This document shows positions 51,873 to 63,386 of a DNA stretch of 64,000 bases, in pieces. The position numbers and the translations under genes were made by a program. The notes under the pieces were generated by a model. The model did not search any database and was not told where the DNA came from. It saw only the letters and a list, made by a program, of their open reading frames with translations. The stretch spans positions 36,348,430 through 36,412,429 of the forward strand of contig NC_092094.1 in the NCBI RefSeq assembly GCF_045679555.1, in the 5' to 3' direction. The stretch is from Salvelinus alpinus (lineage: Eukaryota > Chordata > Actinopteri > Salmoniformes > Salmonidae). Numbering within the stretch: position 1 is the first letter of the stretch; every line of letters starts with the position of its first letter.

Positions 51873-54519
51873 CAGTTTTTGCCGATTGCTTACACACTGA
51901 AAGTGAATGCTTAAACAAAAGCATCAAAGCCTTAACTTTTGTAACCATGTCGTAAACAAAGGCACCAAAAGTACAAACGCATTTTCTGCTTTGCACTTTG
52001 TTTGCAATTCTGCACACACTTGCAAAACACTACACACTGTTTCTTACATTAGACACATCGTTCAAGAATGAAATCTCTTGCAATCATTGAAAAAACACTT
52101 CTATTCAAAATGCAAAACATACCTGAAATTGGCAACACCCCCACACACACACATGAAAACACTTCTACAGTAATTGAACACCAGTTAGTCTGAGCCTTAG
52201 CACTACAAATAGACCTCAGGTAAGATCACCTCTTTTGTGAGAACTTTGCAAACAAGGAGGCAGTGAGAGCGAGAGGAAGAGGAAGATGAAGAGAGAGAGG
52301 AGTAGGACCAGGACAAGAACAAAGAAGGGGACCAATCAATAGACGGAGACATATTTCTGACGACATTAGGGCCACTTTGGTGGACCATGTCATAAATCAT
52401 GGCCTGACGATGAGGGAGGCAGAGAGTCCAGCCCAACCTGAGTCGCTACACGGTAGCATCCATAATACGGACATATAGACTGGAAAACAGGTATGTCTTC
52501 AACTTTCTACACTAGACTGTACCTATGTAATTGTTGCACATCATTCTGCATCACAGTACAATACAATGTAGTCCTACAATATTAGGTCTATGCTTCACAG
52601 TGAACAAAACAAATAGGTATAGTGCTATGAAGTACATGCAATACAGTTTTGATTTTACTGTGTACAGTATGACAGTACAGTATGTAAAAAAGAACCTAAC
52701 CAATGACATCATATTCTTGCATTTTCTACAGAACTGCCAGACGACCTCTTGAGGGTGGAAGGCAACGTCTGTTAACCATGAACAGGAACTGGCCATTGTC
52801 AATCTAGTGTTGGTAAACAACACCATCCGCCTACATCAACTACGAGAGCAAATTATCGCAGGTCACACAACATTCCATAATATCAACCGTTTCAGTATGT
52901 CTACCCCTATTTTACCAATCTTGCATCAACACCAATTTACGATGAAGCAGCTGTACAGGGTTCCATTTGAGAGGAACAGCGTTAGAGTCAAAGACCCTCA
53001 CTATGACTATGTGCAAGTAAGTGTCATTGTACTATACTGTAATACAGTAATGGCAGTAGATTGTGTCCTATTGGCACTGCATAGATACATTCAGACAAAG
53101 CAGTATCTGACCTGGGCAGTGTGGCGGGGTGTTGTCTGTGGGGGCACCTGCCTTGCCTGTAGCTTGTAGTTTTGACTGAATGTGCCTGACCCAACCCAAC
53201 CCAACCCAACCCAACCCACCCCCCACCCCTACCCCCATCCTTGTGTGACAATGTAGACATTGTAGTCCTGTGTTTTGAGTTACACCATATTCACTGTACA
53301 GTGTATGCATTTTCTGTTGCAGAGTCCTGGACTTTGATGCAGCTGCACAGCCTCATGAGTTTATTTCATTGATGAAGCTGGATTCTAGCTAAAACCAGGC
53401 GTTGGGGCCGAAACGTTATAGAACAAAGAGCCATTACGAATGTCCCTGGGCAGCGTGGGGGAAATATCCCCTTGTGTGCCGCCATTAGTCTGCAAGGAGT
53501 TCTCCATCACCATGCCACCCTAGGTCCCTACAATACTGCACACATAATCATATTTCTGGATGCACTATATAATGCAGTTGTACAGGACGGACCAGAGCAG
53601 CCCAGGTTTGTTGTCATCTGGGATAATGTTAGTTTCCACCAGGCTGCTCTGGTCAGGGACTGGTTCACCAATCACAATAACTTCACAGTTGTATACTTAC
53701 CTCCTTACTCTCCATTTCTCAATCCGATTGAGGAATTCTTTTTGGCTTGGCGTTGGAAAGTGTATGACCTCCAACCACATGCCCGCCTGCAAGCAATGGA
53801 AGAGGCATGCGGAGACATTGAGGTGGGGTCAGTCCAGGGTTGGATATGGCACGCAAGGCGATATTTTCCCCATTGCCTAGCCAGGGGTGACATTGCTTGT
53901 GATGTGGATGTGGTGATGCGGCCAGACCCTAACAGAAAGCGGGATCCATAAACCATCCATCCCATCCCTTACAATAGCTTACAATACATTTTTTTGTTTA
54001 CCATTGCACTGTAATTTTACTGTAATAATTTTTTCCCCTTGAGTTTACGGTAACATATTGTATTGATTACTGTACTGTAATTCTACTTTTCTTTGTGTTT
54101 ATTTGTTGTTGTAAAAACCTGCAATGGCAAAAAAATAAGCTGTCTACATTTGTTTCTGAAGCCTTTCTATTTTATGTTCATTGAAATGTGAGTAGATGTA
54201 CTGCACTGGAACAATCTTTCACAGAAGCCTGTATGAGAAAATTAAAAAGGTTTACAAAGAACTAAAGACATCAGTGTTTTGTATAAAGTACATCAGTGTG
54301 TTGCTGCTTTGAAAGAGTAATTCAAATGGTGCATGTGTGTATCATTTTGAGGCAAAAATGCCATTTTGAAAGGATTTAGGTTTTGATTGCAGAGTTTCAT
54401 TCTGACATAGAAGTGAGATGTTTACCTTCAAGTGTTGTGTCTTATTTGGCTTGTGTGTAGAGTTCTGACACAATGAGCCAAATTCTGCAACAAGTGTGTA
54501 AGCAATCGCAAAAAAACTG
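51873..54519 (+). mobile_element. IS630/Tc1-type DNA transposon, full length but decayed
   Basis: The ends CAGTTTTTGCCGATTGCTTA and, on the complement, CAGTTTTTTTGCGATTGCTT are inverted repeats of about 28 bp, inside TA (51871-51872, 54520-54521). The 2.65-kb body carries an IS630-like DDE transposase in pieces. It is a different family from the other Tc1 copies here. Confidence 0.87.
52321..53951 (+). pseudogene. IS630-like DDE transposase remnant
   Basis: Pieces in order: an N-terminal helix-turn-helix (RRHISDDIRATLVDHVIN, GLTMREAE) at about 52335-52430; a middle piece (LVNNTIRLHQLREQIIAGHT, MKQLYRVPFERNSVRVK) at 52740-53019; then the catalytic part from about 53320. The first Asp is in FIDEAGF, followed at once by an in-frame TAG (53384) and a small deletion. 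The rest is open to 53951 with VIWDNVSFHQAA (second Asp) and LPPYSPFLNPIEEFF (Glu). A donor-like GTAAGTG at 53020 and an acceptor-like TTGCAG near 53322 suggest the ancestor had an intron there, but splicing would leave a frameshift. Inactive. Confidence 0.8.
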
Positions 54520-54539
54520 TAATCAAATAAGAGCACTCC

Positions 54540-54845
54540 TGGTCACTCTGACAGACTCATGGTAACTCTGTGACATACTCCTGGTCACTCTGACAGACTC
54601 CTGGTCACTCTGTGACAGACTCCTGGTCACTCTGACAGACTCCTAGTCACTCTGTGACAGACTCCTGGTCACTCTGACAGACTCCTAGTCACTCTGTGAC
54701 AGACTCCTGGTCACTCTGTGACAGACTCCTGGTCACCCTGACAGACTCCTGGTCACTCTGTGACAGACTCCTGGTCACTCTGTGACAGACTCCTGGTCAC
54801 TCTGACAGACTCCTGGTCACTCTGTGACAGACTCCTGGTCACTCT
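54540..54845. repeat. 20/22-bp minisatellite (GACTCCTGGTCACTCTG)
   Basis: About 14 copies alternate between CTCTGACAGACTCCTGGTCA (20 bp) and a form with CTCTGTGACAG (22 bp). It runs directly into LINE ORF1 sequence at its right end. Confidence 0.94.
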
Positions 54846-55137
54846 GCACATACTTCACCATTTTCAACACATCAAACGGATTTCCCACATATGCATCCTT
54901 ACTCAACAAACGCATCACAACAAGAAGTGATTCATTATCATTCATACACGTATCCTCCACTCCAATTTTAGACAATTTCCTTTTTGTTCCAGTTTTCGAT
55001 ACTACTGTTGTCCATTCAGGACATTCTTCCTCACCAACTCTGTTCAACGTGGTGCTTGTTTCGAACTCAGCATCCACTTCCGCCATCTTCTCCCCTCCTT
55101 CCGGCTTGCCAATTGGAATTGCTCTTGATCCTCCCAT
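54817..55137 (-). mobile_element. LINE ORF1 5' fragment
   Basis: The minus strand has an open frame starting MGGSRAIPIGKPEGGEKMAE, continuing ECPEWTTVVSKTGTKRKLSK and LLVVMRLLSKDAYVGNPFDV, then LKMVKYVQSD. This style (WTTVVSKxGxKRK, then an RRM-like LLVVMRL) is that of the ORF1/gag-like protein of fish LINEs. It is cut off where the minisatellite begins. Its start lies only about 100 bp upstream of the fam169b start codon, in divergent orientation. Confidence 0.6.
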
Positions 55138-55237
55138 TTCTTAAACCCATTGCTCCCCATCCCCACACTTTCCTTGTCGCCACAAGGTGGTAGTGTTGCA
55201 TAACATTCGTCGTCGTCCAGTTGACAGAATTTTCAAG

Positions 55238-58200
55238 ATGGAATCCAATCGGACCTCGCAAACACAGAAGACAGGTAAAAGAGAGTAACGTAAGCCCATT
55301 ATGTGACACAAATGGCTAGAATGTTCAGTAGACGATTTATTATACGTTTTGTATACTCTTAAGATGTTGCTGACAGTCAAACACGTTACACAGTCGTATT
55401 CCAAGCGTCTTGTAAAGTTCAGAGTTCATTTGCAAGCAGTCATAGACGCTAGACAATGTTTCAAGTTACGTTTAGACCTTGCTCGAATTAAAGTTTAATG
55501 TTATGTTTTACTTTTGCTCAAGGGGAAATCACGGAAATATATCCCATTGACCTCCCAGATCTAGATTACAGGGAACTAAGTTCAACCTCTGAAAACATAT
55601 TGACCTCCCTGGCGTCAAACACCTATGAAGGAGAGCGTTGCTTTCTACCCTCAAATGGCTCAAAGGTATGTTTTTTTAATGATGAGTTTCTGGTTACACT
55701 CACTCCAAATAAAACATAATGCTTCTGTAGGCTACAGATGAGCATCTCCCCCTTATAAAAAAATTATTACAGTCAGAGTGCAGTATAACTGCAGTACACT
55801 GCAAATACTGCATCCAAAATAACAGTGGACTGCACTTTTAAAACTGCAATCTTTTTTTGTACGGGTCTTACAAAAACAATGTTGGTGACAGATCTATCAC
55901 CTGCCAAATTGAACCCCTTCATCAGGTGGAGGTGACACATGACAACGTGGGCAGACTCCAGCTGTTCGGTGATGATGATCCACCTTGCACTCTGCTGACT
56001 CTGCACATGCCTGCAGATGGAACTCAAGGTTGATACCCTACAGGGAAATGTTGCCTTTCAGATCTGCTGTGTTTGGTTGATGTTATGTAGGCTACAGTAT
56101 AATGTTACATAGAATGTTATGTTTTCACAGTGGTGGCCCTGAACCTGCATGGAAAGTGGTGGTCTTTAAATGATGTTTTGAAGACATCCATCAAATCCAG
56201 ATCTGGTCTTGTGATGGTATGTTCTTTACATTTGTACTTGTGTCCTCCATGGAATGAGAGTAAAGGGCATCCCACTAAATGTAGACCTATACCATGACTT
56301 CCCATTACCTTCATTTTGAGATGGAGTAGGCATACATAAATTAAATATGCACTAAATTAAATATTTTTACATGGTTATTCCATCTAAAGGGTGTATTATT
56401 ACATGTAATAACATGCAAAGGCCCCTCCATACCTTTTGATATAATTCGATTTAAATTACTAGTCCCACAAATACATCCAATTAGGTTTTAAACCAGTGAA
56501 TGTGGCTTTTGTCAATGTATTTAGGATAAGGCTTAGATGTGTAGGTCATTCACAGGTGCAGTCTGTTATGGAGAGAGTGATACTTTTCCTGCTTAGTCAA
56601 ATCATTTTTGGAGTTTTGGAGAGGCCTTCAGGGGAAGAGGTTTACTTCTCACCTCACCCAATGAGGGAATTTGGCAAAATTCTATGGCATAATGGAGAGG
56701 CAGTTGGATTCTACACCATCAAAAAGAAAGGTAAGGCATTGTGTTAGTTTCTCATTTTCTGCCAGTTGACAAAAATAGTGTCTTACAAAAAGATTCTCAT
56801 CTGCACTCAATTTATATTTTGAACAGGGAGGGTTGCTAGGTCAACACAGTGCATTGCAACAAAATAGTAAGGCTGCACAGGCAGAAAATCAACCCCCCAA
56901 AATATAAAAAGAATATGTACGCTGTCGGTTTACACAATAGGGTCTGTATTTGTATGTGTACATGTTGAATTTGGGTGAGTCAGAATTAAAGGAACGTGTC
57001 ACATTCAATCATCCCATTCCTGTTTTCAAGTCAATCATTTATAAAAGCTAAACAGTGCAGGGAGGAATTTATTTTCTTTTGGGGGTTGCATATGTTTTTG
57101 ATCATTTGGTCAAAGCAACATCATGTATAATTGGCTCTTTCAGGAAGTCTGTGTGATGGATTCACTCGTCGAAGCTATCAGCTTTCTGTCCTTGACACTG
57201 TGTTTGTGAGGACTCAGTGGAGGAGGAGTGGTCTGGCACTGCAGATCCTGGCAGACTTCTGTAAATCCCTCCCCAACGAGGAAGTGATAGGAATCAGCTG
57301 TCCCATATCCCCAAGTATGATTAAAGGTGGGTCAGTCAGTATAAGAAATTCAAAGGTTAATTACGTCAATGCTGGTTGTACCTGTTGTAGTCATCCATGT
57401 AAAGATTGCTGAATTTATATAAGGACAAAGTCAGATAATATGAGGTGCTTCCAGTCAATTTGGAGATGGCACACGCTATCACTTGGTTGGACGCACAACA
57501 ATTTATGGTGTGTTATGAAGGACTGTTTACCTAGTCAGAGATCTATGAGCCAGGAGAGGGTGGGGTGGGGTAGGGTAGGGTTTCACACTAGCTGTACTTT
57601 ATCTTCCAGGAAATGATTTACTGAATCATAATGTATGTAGCCTAATCTTTAGACATAGACCCACACTTTTAGATTACATTACATTTGAAATAATGCTAGC
57701 CACCTTGTCCTCTTAAAAAAGAATTGGGCAACACTTTCAGATAAAATGTAACCGCGATACCCATACTATACTGTATGTCTGGACTCCAAAACGTTAATAA
57801 GGTAATGAGGTTTTTAAAATGAGAAATTTGCTGCAGGAATTGTCAAGAAATGTACCTTTTAAACATTATAACGTCATGTTTTTGAGCACAATTTACAACG
57901 AAACAGAGAAATGTTACTAAAGTAATTATGCCTTATGGACAATTCAGGACAACATCAAAGTTGCCCCATTTAAGTCAAGTCTCAATTCCAGTGAACTGTC
58001 CATTGTAGATCTCCAACTTCCCCTCCAGTCATTTACTGAAATGTACATGGTATGTCTCCAACTCCCTCTTCAGTGTGCAGCAAGTATCTGCTGATGCACC
58101 AGGACCAAAGGGACCGGCTCTATGAGGTGGAAGCTCCTGGGGGCTGGGGCCAGAGACGGAACATATGGCTCAACATACAGCTCAACCGAAGCACAAACAG

Positions 58201-58514
58201 TGAGGCCCTCCCTAGGTTTGGATCAGGGTGTACCAATGCAAAGGTTGTGTGATAATGAGAGACAGACATATCACTGTAAACATCATAACATGGTCTGTGA
58301 ATTGTAAGACAAGAAAGCACATTTTGAAAGCATTTCACTTGTAAATAGGGTTCATGTTTGATTATATGATGTCAGGATTTTAGAGCTATTTTAATGCTAT
58401 TTTCATACATTTTAAATGTGAAGTACATCTTTGTAAAGTGGGATTGTCTTTGTAGGCTCAAGTGATGAGCAATGTCCAACAACATTGAACAAGGGGAAGA
58501 GAAACTATAAATAA
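55238..58514 (+). CDS. fam169b: fam169b: Fam169 family protein, eight coding exons
   Basis: Joined exons: 55238-55274, 55523-55665, 55926-56028, 56131-56216, 56556-56730, 57144-57326, 58074-58215 and 58463-58514. All junctions have AG and GT and the reading frame is kept throughout, giving about 306 residues. The FAM169 signature appears in order: DDDPPCTLLTLHMPADG, VALNLHGKWWSLNDVLKTS, FGKILWHNGEAVGFYTIKKKG, RRSYQLSVLDTVFVRTQWRR and KYLLMHQDQRDRLYEVEAPGGW. The family is thought to have a GNAT-like fold, and RRSGLA in exon 6 fits the R-x-x-G-x-A acetyl-CoA loop. No activity is established. FAM169A is nuclear-envelope associated; FAM169B is barely studied. The last exon is the weak point. Using the AG at 58461-58462 gives a basic tail ending GKRNYK and a stop at 58512, whereas the AG at 58454-58455 would stop almost at once. 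igf1r next door supports the b paralogue. Confidence 0.85.
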
Positions 58515-58835
58515 TCATCATCAGGTGAGGTCATTTTATTTTCTATTTCATTATGGTTACGGAGTAGTAGTTAGGAGGGACTGTTTATGACCTTGTTTTA
58601 GCTTTGCTCTCAACCTCAAGTGACTTTGAGTCCATCACAACAAATTTAGCAACCGCTGGATATTGTAACTAAGACAATTTATAATATGTAGGAGGAAAAT
58701 AAGCGAACGTATCCATGGGTTAGGGAAATCAATGTGTAATGAAATATATTACATCTGATTTAGCCTACTCACATTGTCTGAGGAATGTGTATTTATAACT
58801 GTACTATCTGCCTCTTGCCTAACCCTTCCCTCAAG

Positions 58836-59195
58836 ATGTCTCTTGATTATTGGTTTTCTGATGGTTTGGCTGTGATCACCACAGAAGTAAAAGAGAGAAG
58901 CTACCGGCAGACGAGGCTGAAGGGAGTGCTAATTCCAAACAGGCTGGGACATGATATTAAACCTCAGACCACAGATGGATCATGGTTCTCAGAAGACTTC
59001 GAGTCATGTTTTTTTATGTCATTTGTAGCAGGACGTAGAAGGGCATTTGTGTCAGTTGTTATTTTGAGCAACTATAACGTGTTGACTAAGGCTAGAAATA
59101 ATGGATGTTCAAAATGTTAAACATTTTGGGACCTGAACTGCAAATAATACATATCAGTTTCATATTCTGCTTAATAAAGTGATAACATCATCACT
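58836..59195 (+). other. Possible 3' UTR exon of fam169b with polyadenylation signal
   Basis: Exon 8 of fam169b is followed by a consensus-like donor (CAG|GTGAGG at 58524-58525). A pyrimidine-containing acceptor ends at 58835, and AATAAA lies at 59173-59178, so a spliced 3' UTR exon is plausible. The stretch also holds an open frame of about 94 codons starting at the putative acceptor (MSLDYWFSDGLAVITTEVKE) and ending at 59120. I do not recognise it, and stops in all three frames of exon 8 prevent it from continuing fam169b. Confidence 0.4.
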
Positions 59196-59273
59196 GTGGT
59201 TAAATGGGTGTCTGTTGCAACGTGTTTACTGCTTTGTAATCATTCTCCTTCCATCTTAGACTATAATTGGGTG

Positions 59274-59814
59274 TTAAAGTAACTGCCCAGTGAAAATCTC
59301 ACTTTTAAAAGTTCATATTCTGTTAACTACTATCCAAATAATGTTGTTGACTCGTCCTATACTCGTATTGGTGGCCAAAGCATAAATTGGAGGAAAACCA
59401 CTTTAAAACCCCCACCTCAAACTTGGATCTCAAACAGACCATTTCAAAAATGCTTGCTATTTCCTCATAGAAAATGATGTCATCTCCCTGAGGAGGGAGG
59501 ATGATCTGACAAATCAGCGGCCTAGAGGAGAGTGAGCTAATCAATCAGCGGACTACTTGCTTTCATATATTTAATGACTGGTATACGCCCCCACCATTCT
59601 GTTGTTGGGGTACGCCCACACCATTCTGTTGTTGGGGTACGCCCACACCATTCTGTTGTTGGGGTACGCCCACACCATTCCAACACAGAAAATATGTTTT
59701 TTAACATACTTAATATGTTTTTGGAAGAAAAACTATTTCACTCATATTGTAATTATAAGTCATATAATATATTATAAGTCTTAGAAATCTGGAAACACTG
59801 GGCAGTTACTTTAA
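59274..59814. mobile_element. TTAA-flanked element with internal minisatellite
   Basis: The ends TTAAAGTAACTGCCCAGTG and, on the complement, TTAAAGTAACTGCCCAGTG are identical over 19 bases including TTAA. That is the signature of piggyBac-type non-autonomous elements. At 59582-59682 a unit of about 26 bp (GGGTACGCCCACACCATTCT...) is repeated four times. It lies between fam169b and arpin. Confidence 0.82.
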
Positions 59815-60000
59815 ACGTATGTGGTTTGGCAGGGCAACATTAATACACACACAGGTAAACATTTTCAAAAATAGGATATATGAAAAATACACAGGGGGCA
59901 CATGCAGAATGCTTAGCAGAACAACTCTATACCTACTGCGTAAGAAAGCATTAGTGGTGGAGAGTCCTGGACCTAGGAGAGGTAGTAGGCTGCTGCCCAT

Positions 60001-60177
60001 CAGAGGAGGCTGGTGGGAGGAGCTATGGGAGGACAGACTCATTGTGATGGCTGGAATGGAATAAATGGAAAGGTATCAAACATATGGAAACCACATGTTT
60101 GACTCCGTTCCATGAATTCCATTCCAGCCATTACAATAAGCCCTTCCTCCTATAGCTCCTCCAACCAGCCTCCTCTC
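60001..60177. mobile_element. Palindromic MITE
   Basis: The two arms, CAGAGGAGGCTGGTGGGAGG... and ...CCTCCAACCAGCCTCCTCT, are inverted copies over about 80 bp each, meeting near GGAAACCACATGTTTGAC. The whole could fold into one long hairpin. The sequence is a common salmonid repeat. Confidence 0.82.
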
Positions 60178-60514
60178 CTGCCCATTCACATCATCATAGA
60201 CCGTTATGGGTCAGCCTATTGGAATCAGAGCCAATGTTCCAATAGCAAACAGAATAATTTAATTTCACTATCAAACATTTATACTCTTGTTTTTTCTGAT
60301 CTGATTGATGTTTTACTCACCTGTTTTACTCAGTGCTTTTGGCCGTCAATTCCAGTGGTGTGCCGTTTACATAATTTCGGGACACACCGACTTTCAAAAC
60401 GAGCACAACAAAACTTTTGCCTCATTGACGTAGAATCAGGAAGTCACGGGATAGTTTTGCTTCGGTTTTTCGAGTATCAAAACGGTGTGATTGTTGCTTT
60501 CTCTAGAGTAAAAA

Positions 60515-60745
60515 ATGAGCCGAATTTATAACAATACGTCCTTGCAGAATAAACCTGTTCATAATGAAAAGATTGAGCACGCGTGGTCCCCCTCCTCATA
60601 TCAGAGGTATGATGCCGTGATGCAGATCAAAGCTATTGCGCTGCCTGTAATTCTGCATAAAGATAAACTATAATACTGCATAGAGATACAATATAATACT
60701 TAAATATGCCTAATCTTTTATTAAATGCAGTAGATGGCTCTGTGA

Positions 60746-60795
<50 letters not shown>

Positions 60796-62246
60796 AAGAG
60801 AAGAAAAAAAAGAATTCGTGCATGCATATAGGCTAAACTACAGTCCTGAAAAATGGTATACTGGAGCCTACAATCCTTTTCTCCCACAGTGGTCTAGGTG
60901 TCATATTAGAGGGAAAGTTGGTTGATGTCTCACGCCATGTTATCACTGACGTCAACAATCAGAAGGTAAACTGACATCATAGAATAACCTCTTCAATAAA
61001 ATATGATTAGGCTATTTGATTGTTATTAGGCTATTTTATTTATATCATTGTTCTTCTCTGCCTAAAGTAGTTCAACTGCTGGCTAATTGTACTAAAATGA
61101 AAGTGATGACCACATGAGGAACTAGGCCTACTTGGTTTTCTAGGACTCCTAATTTAAACAATCTAGATTGCCACATGTTGTGCTGTATTGGCAGGACCGT
61201 TTCTATGTCCTATACATCAAACCTAGTCGAATCCACCAAAGGAAATTTGATGCTAAAGGAATGGAAATTGAACCAAACTTCAGTGATACCAAAAAGGTCA
61301 ACACAGGTTATCTCATGTCATCATTCAGTGAGTATTCTTATCCACTTCATACAATATTGTGAATAGGCCTACAGTCTAAGGTCAGATGATTTAGTTAGAA
61401 GATACCTTATTGGTAACACCTTACATTTACTTATCAAAGCTTGTTCAAGGACTCTCAAAATGATGTAAAAACATTAATTTACCACCATACTATATTCTTT
61501 GTAAAAACAACTCTAGTGGTGCTATCTGAACTGGTGTGTTTGTTTGTTTCTACCATGCAGAGGTGGAGGCTAAAGGAGAGACTGATTGCCTCACTGAGGT
61601 CCAGCTGGAAAACCTAGTGACTAAGGAGGATCTGGTGAAAGTGACAGGGAAACACTGTCTAAGTGGGACCTATGCTTTCTGGTACCCAGAGGGAGAGATG
61701 AGCAAGACTGAACTAGAAACAGGCCAGGACATTCGACTGAAAACCAAAGGAGATGGCCCATTTATTTGTAAGTTTGATGTTCAGCAATCCCTTGAAAATT
61801 AGCCTAAACCGAAGTTCCACTCCCAGTTTGATTGTAGCTCTAGACAGGATCAGCATTATGTACTTAGTTTTGGTCTGCTCTTTCAGTTTCCTTGGCCAAA
61901 GTCGATGGAGGCACAGTGACCAAATGCAATTTTGCCGGAGACAAAGAAGCAGGAGCATCGTGGACAGACAAAATAATGTCCAACAAATCCGATGCCAGCA
62001 GTGCAACGAAGTCTGAAGGCCATGGCGAGGGAGCAGATGAGGAGGAATGGGTAAGAGGAGCGGGAGATTCCTGAGGCACGATTTTTTCCCCCTTGCTAAT
62101 TTTTGAAGAACATGTAAAACATTATCTACTGTCTAATTAAATGATCTACATACATTATAGCATTTTCTCTGTACTCTATATCTTTTATGACACCCCATTT
62201 CAATTTTGAAACCCCTATCACTGTGTTTCTATTTTAGGATGATTGA
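60515..62246 (+). CDS. arpin: arpin: Arp2/3 complex inhibitor, complete, six coding exons
   Basis: Joined exons: 60515-60606, 60890-60965, 61195-61327, 61561-61767, 61887-62050 and 62238-62246. All junctions are GT/AG with matching phases, giving 226 residues, the length I recall for human ARPIN. Landmarks are the start MSRIYNNTSLQNKPV, then LGVILEGKLVDVSRH, FYVLYIKPSRIHQRKFDAKG, EIEPNFSDTKKVNTGYLMSS, RLKTKGDGPF, GTVTKCNFAGDKEAGASWTD and the acidic C-terminus DEEEWDD. In characterised Arpin the acidic tail binds Arp2/3 and inhibits actin branching downstream of Rac, steering cell migration. Only DD and the stop come from the final exon, so the essential tail depends on that splice. The gene converges with anpep, which is also near ARPIN in mammals. 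Confidence 0.95.
60756..60805. repeat. GA microsatellite in arpin intron 1
   Basis: A (GA)n run of about 20 units ends in AAAGAAAGAGAAG. Confidence 0.92.
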
Positions 62247-62589
62247 GGAGATGAATGGAACTGCACAGTAAAACCTCCTTATTCCTGTGTTGGTTTCTAC
62301 TCCACGGTTCCACCCTCCGACATTGCTTGTGCAGCATATGCACACTAAAGAGGAAGAGGGTCGTTTCATTTTTTATTCAGCACTCCTTTTGTAATATAGA
62401 GTTCTCTACAAGAAATTGACAAATCTGGCTATTGCAGTGTATCTTCGGTGTAGGGGTGTACATGTATTGCTTTGAACCTGTCTTTGGTAAACGTCATGCA
62501 TGCTTTACTTCTCTATTATCTCTCTATTGAAAATGTATCCTTGTTTGTAGAAGGGTACAAATGATATGTACTGCACATATTAACCTTGT

Positions 62590-62595
62590 AATAAA
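62590..62595 (+). other. arpin: Polyadenylation signal of arpin
   Basis: A canonical AATAAA lies about 340 bases after the arpin stop codon, in AT-rich sequence. No stronger candidate lies between it and the stop. Confidence 0.6.
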
Positions 62596-63289
62596 ACAAA
62601 TGGCAATTTATCTGATGGGGTTGTTCTAATGATGTGTGTCATCCAAAATGTAAACCATCAATTGGGTAAGAGTGGTCATGCAAGGGCAGAGTTATAACTT
62701 TTACTAGTAGAGTAGCCATTGTCTGCTAATCAGATTATCAGTGTGTGCAAATGTGTGAAGTTGCGAAATAGATGTAGGCTACAGTGGGTGATTTTAAATC
62801 ATGCATTCTCCAAAAAAGATTAGAAACTGTTTGGGTTACCAACATGAATGAATACATTACTTGTGTACATGTAACAAATAAAATAAATGTCTCTCAGTTT
62901 TTCTGAGCCCTTTACTAACAAATGATACACTTAGATACAATTATGTATATATTTATTGTTGAATATTCCTCACGCCTCCTGACATGATAGCACAAACATT
63001 TACATTGATTTAAAAAAGGAAAATGGCAAGATACAATATGCAATACTTTGGTACAAATACATAAAGACATATTATTGCTATAGTTGCGTGTTGTTTGATA
63101 GTCTTAACAAAATAATCGTAGTTGTCAATGAACCTGAGAAAGTACTTTCTTTGGATTTGACTTTGTCAGTGTAAACAATATTGGCAAGTCTCAAAAATAA
63201 ATGGTGGATTTGTTACTTGTTGAAATAAAACAGAATTTCCTGTTGAATTAAAAGTGACGTAATACCTTTCAAACATTGAAATATACATA

Positions 63290-63295
63290 TTTATT
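63290..63295 (-). other. anpep: Candidate polyadenylation signal of anpep
   Basis: The complement reads AATAAA about 95 bases after the anpep stop. A second candidate is at 62952-62957. arpin and anpep transcripts therefore end within about 0.7 kb of each other. Confidence 0.45.
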
Positions 63296-63386
63296 TTAGA
63301 ATAATATTGCATGTTGATTATATGGAACCTGTTTTCGTATGTAATTAGAATGAAATAAAATCTGTTTTTCATCCCAACAGCTCAGT

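Noticed and set aside
53190-53218. Telomere-like repeat
   Set aside because: The unit is CCCAA, not the vertebrate CCCTAA, and there are only about five copies.
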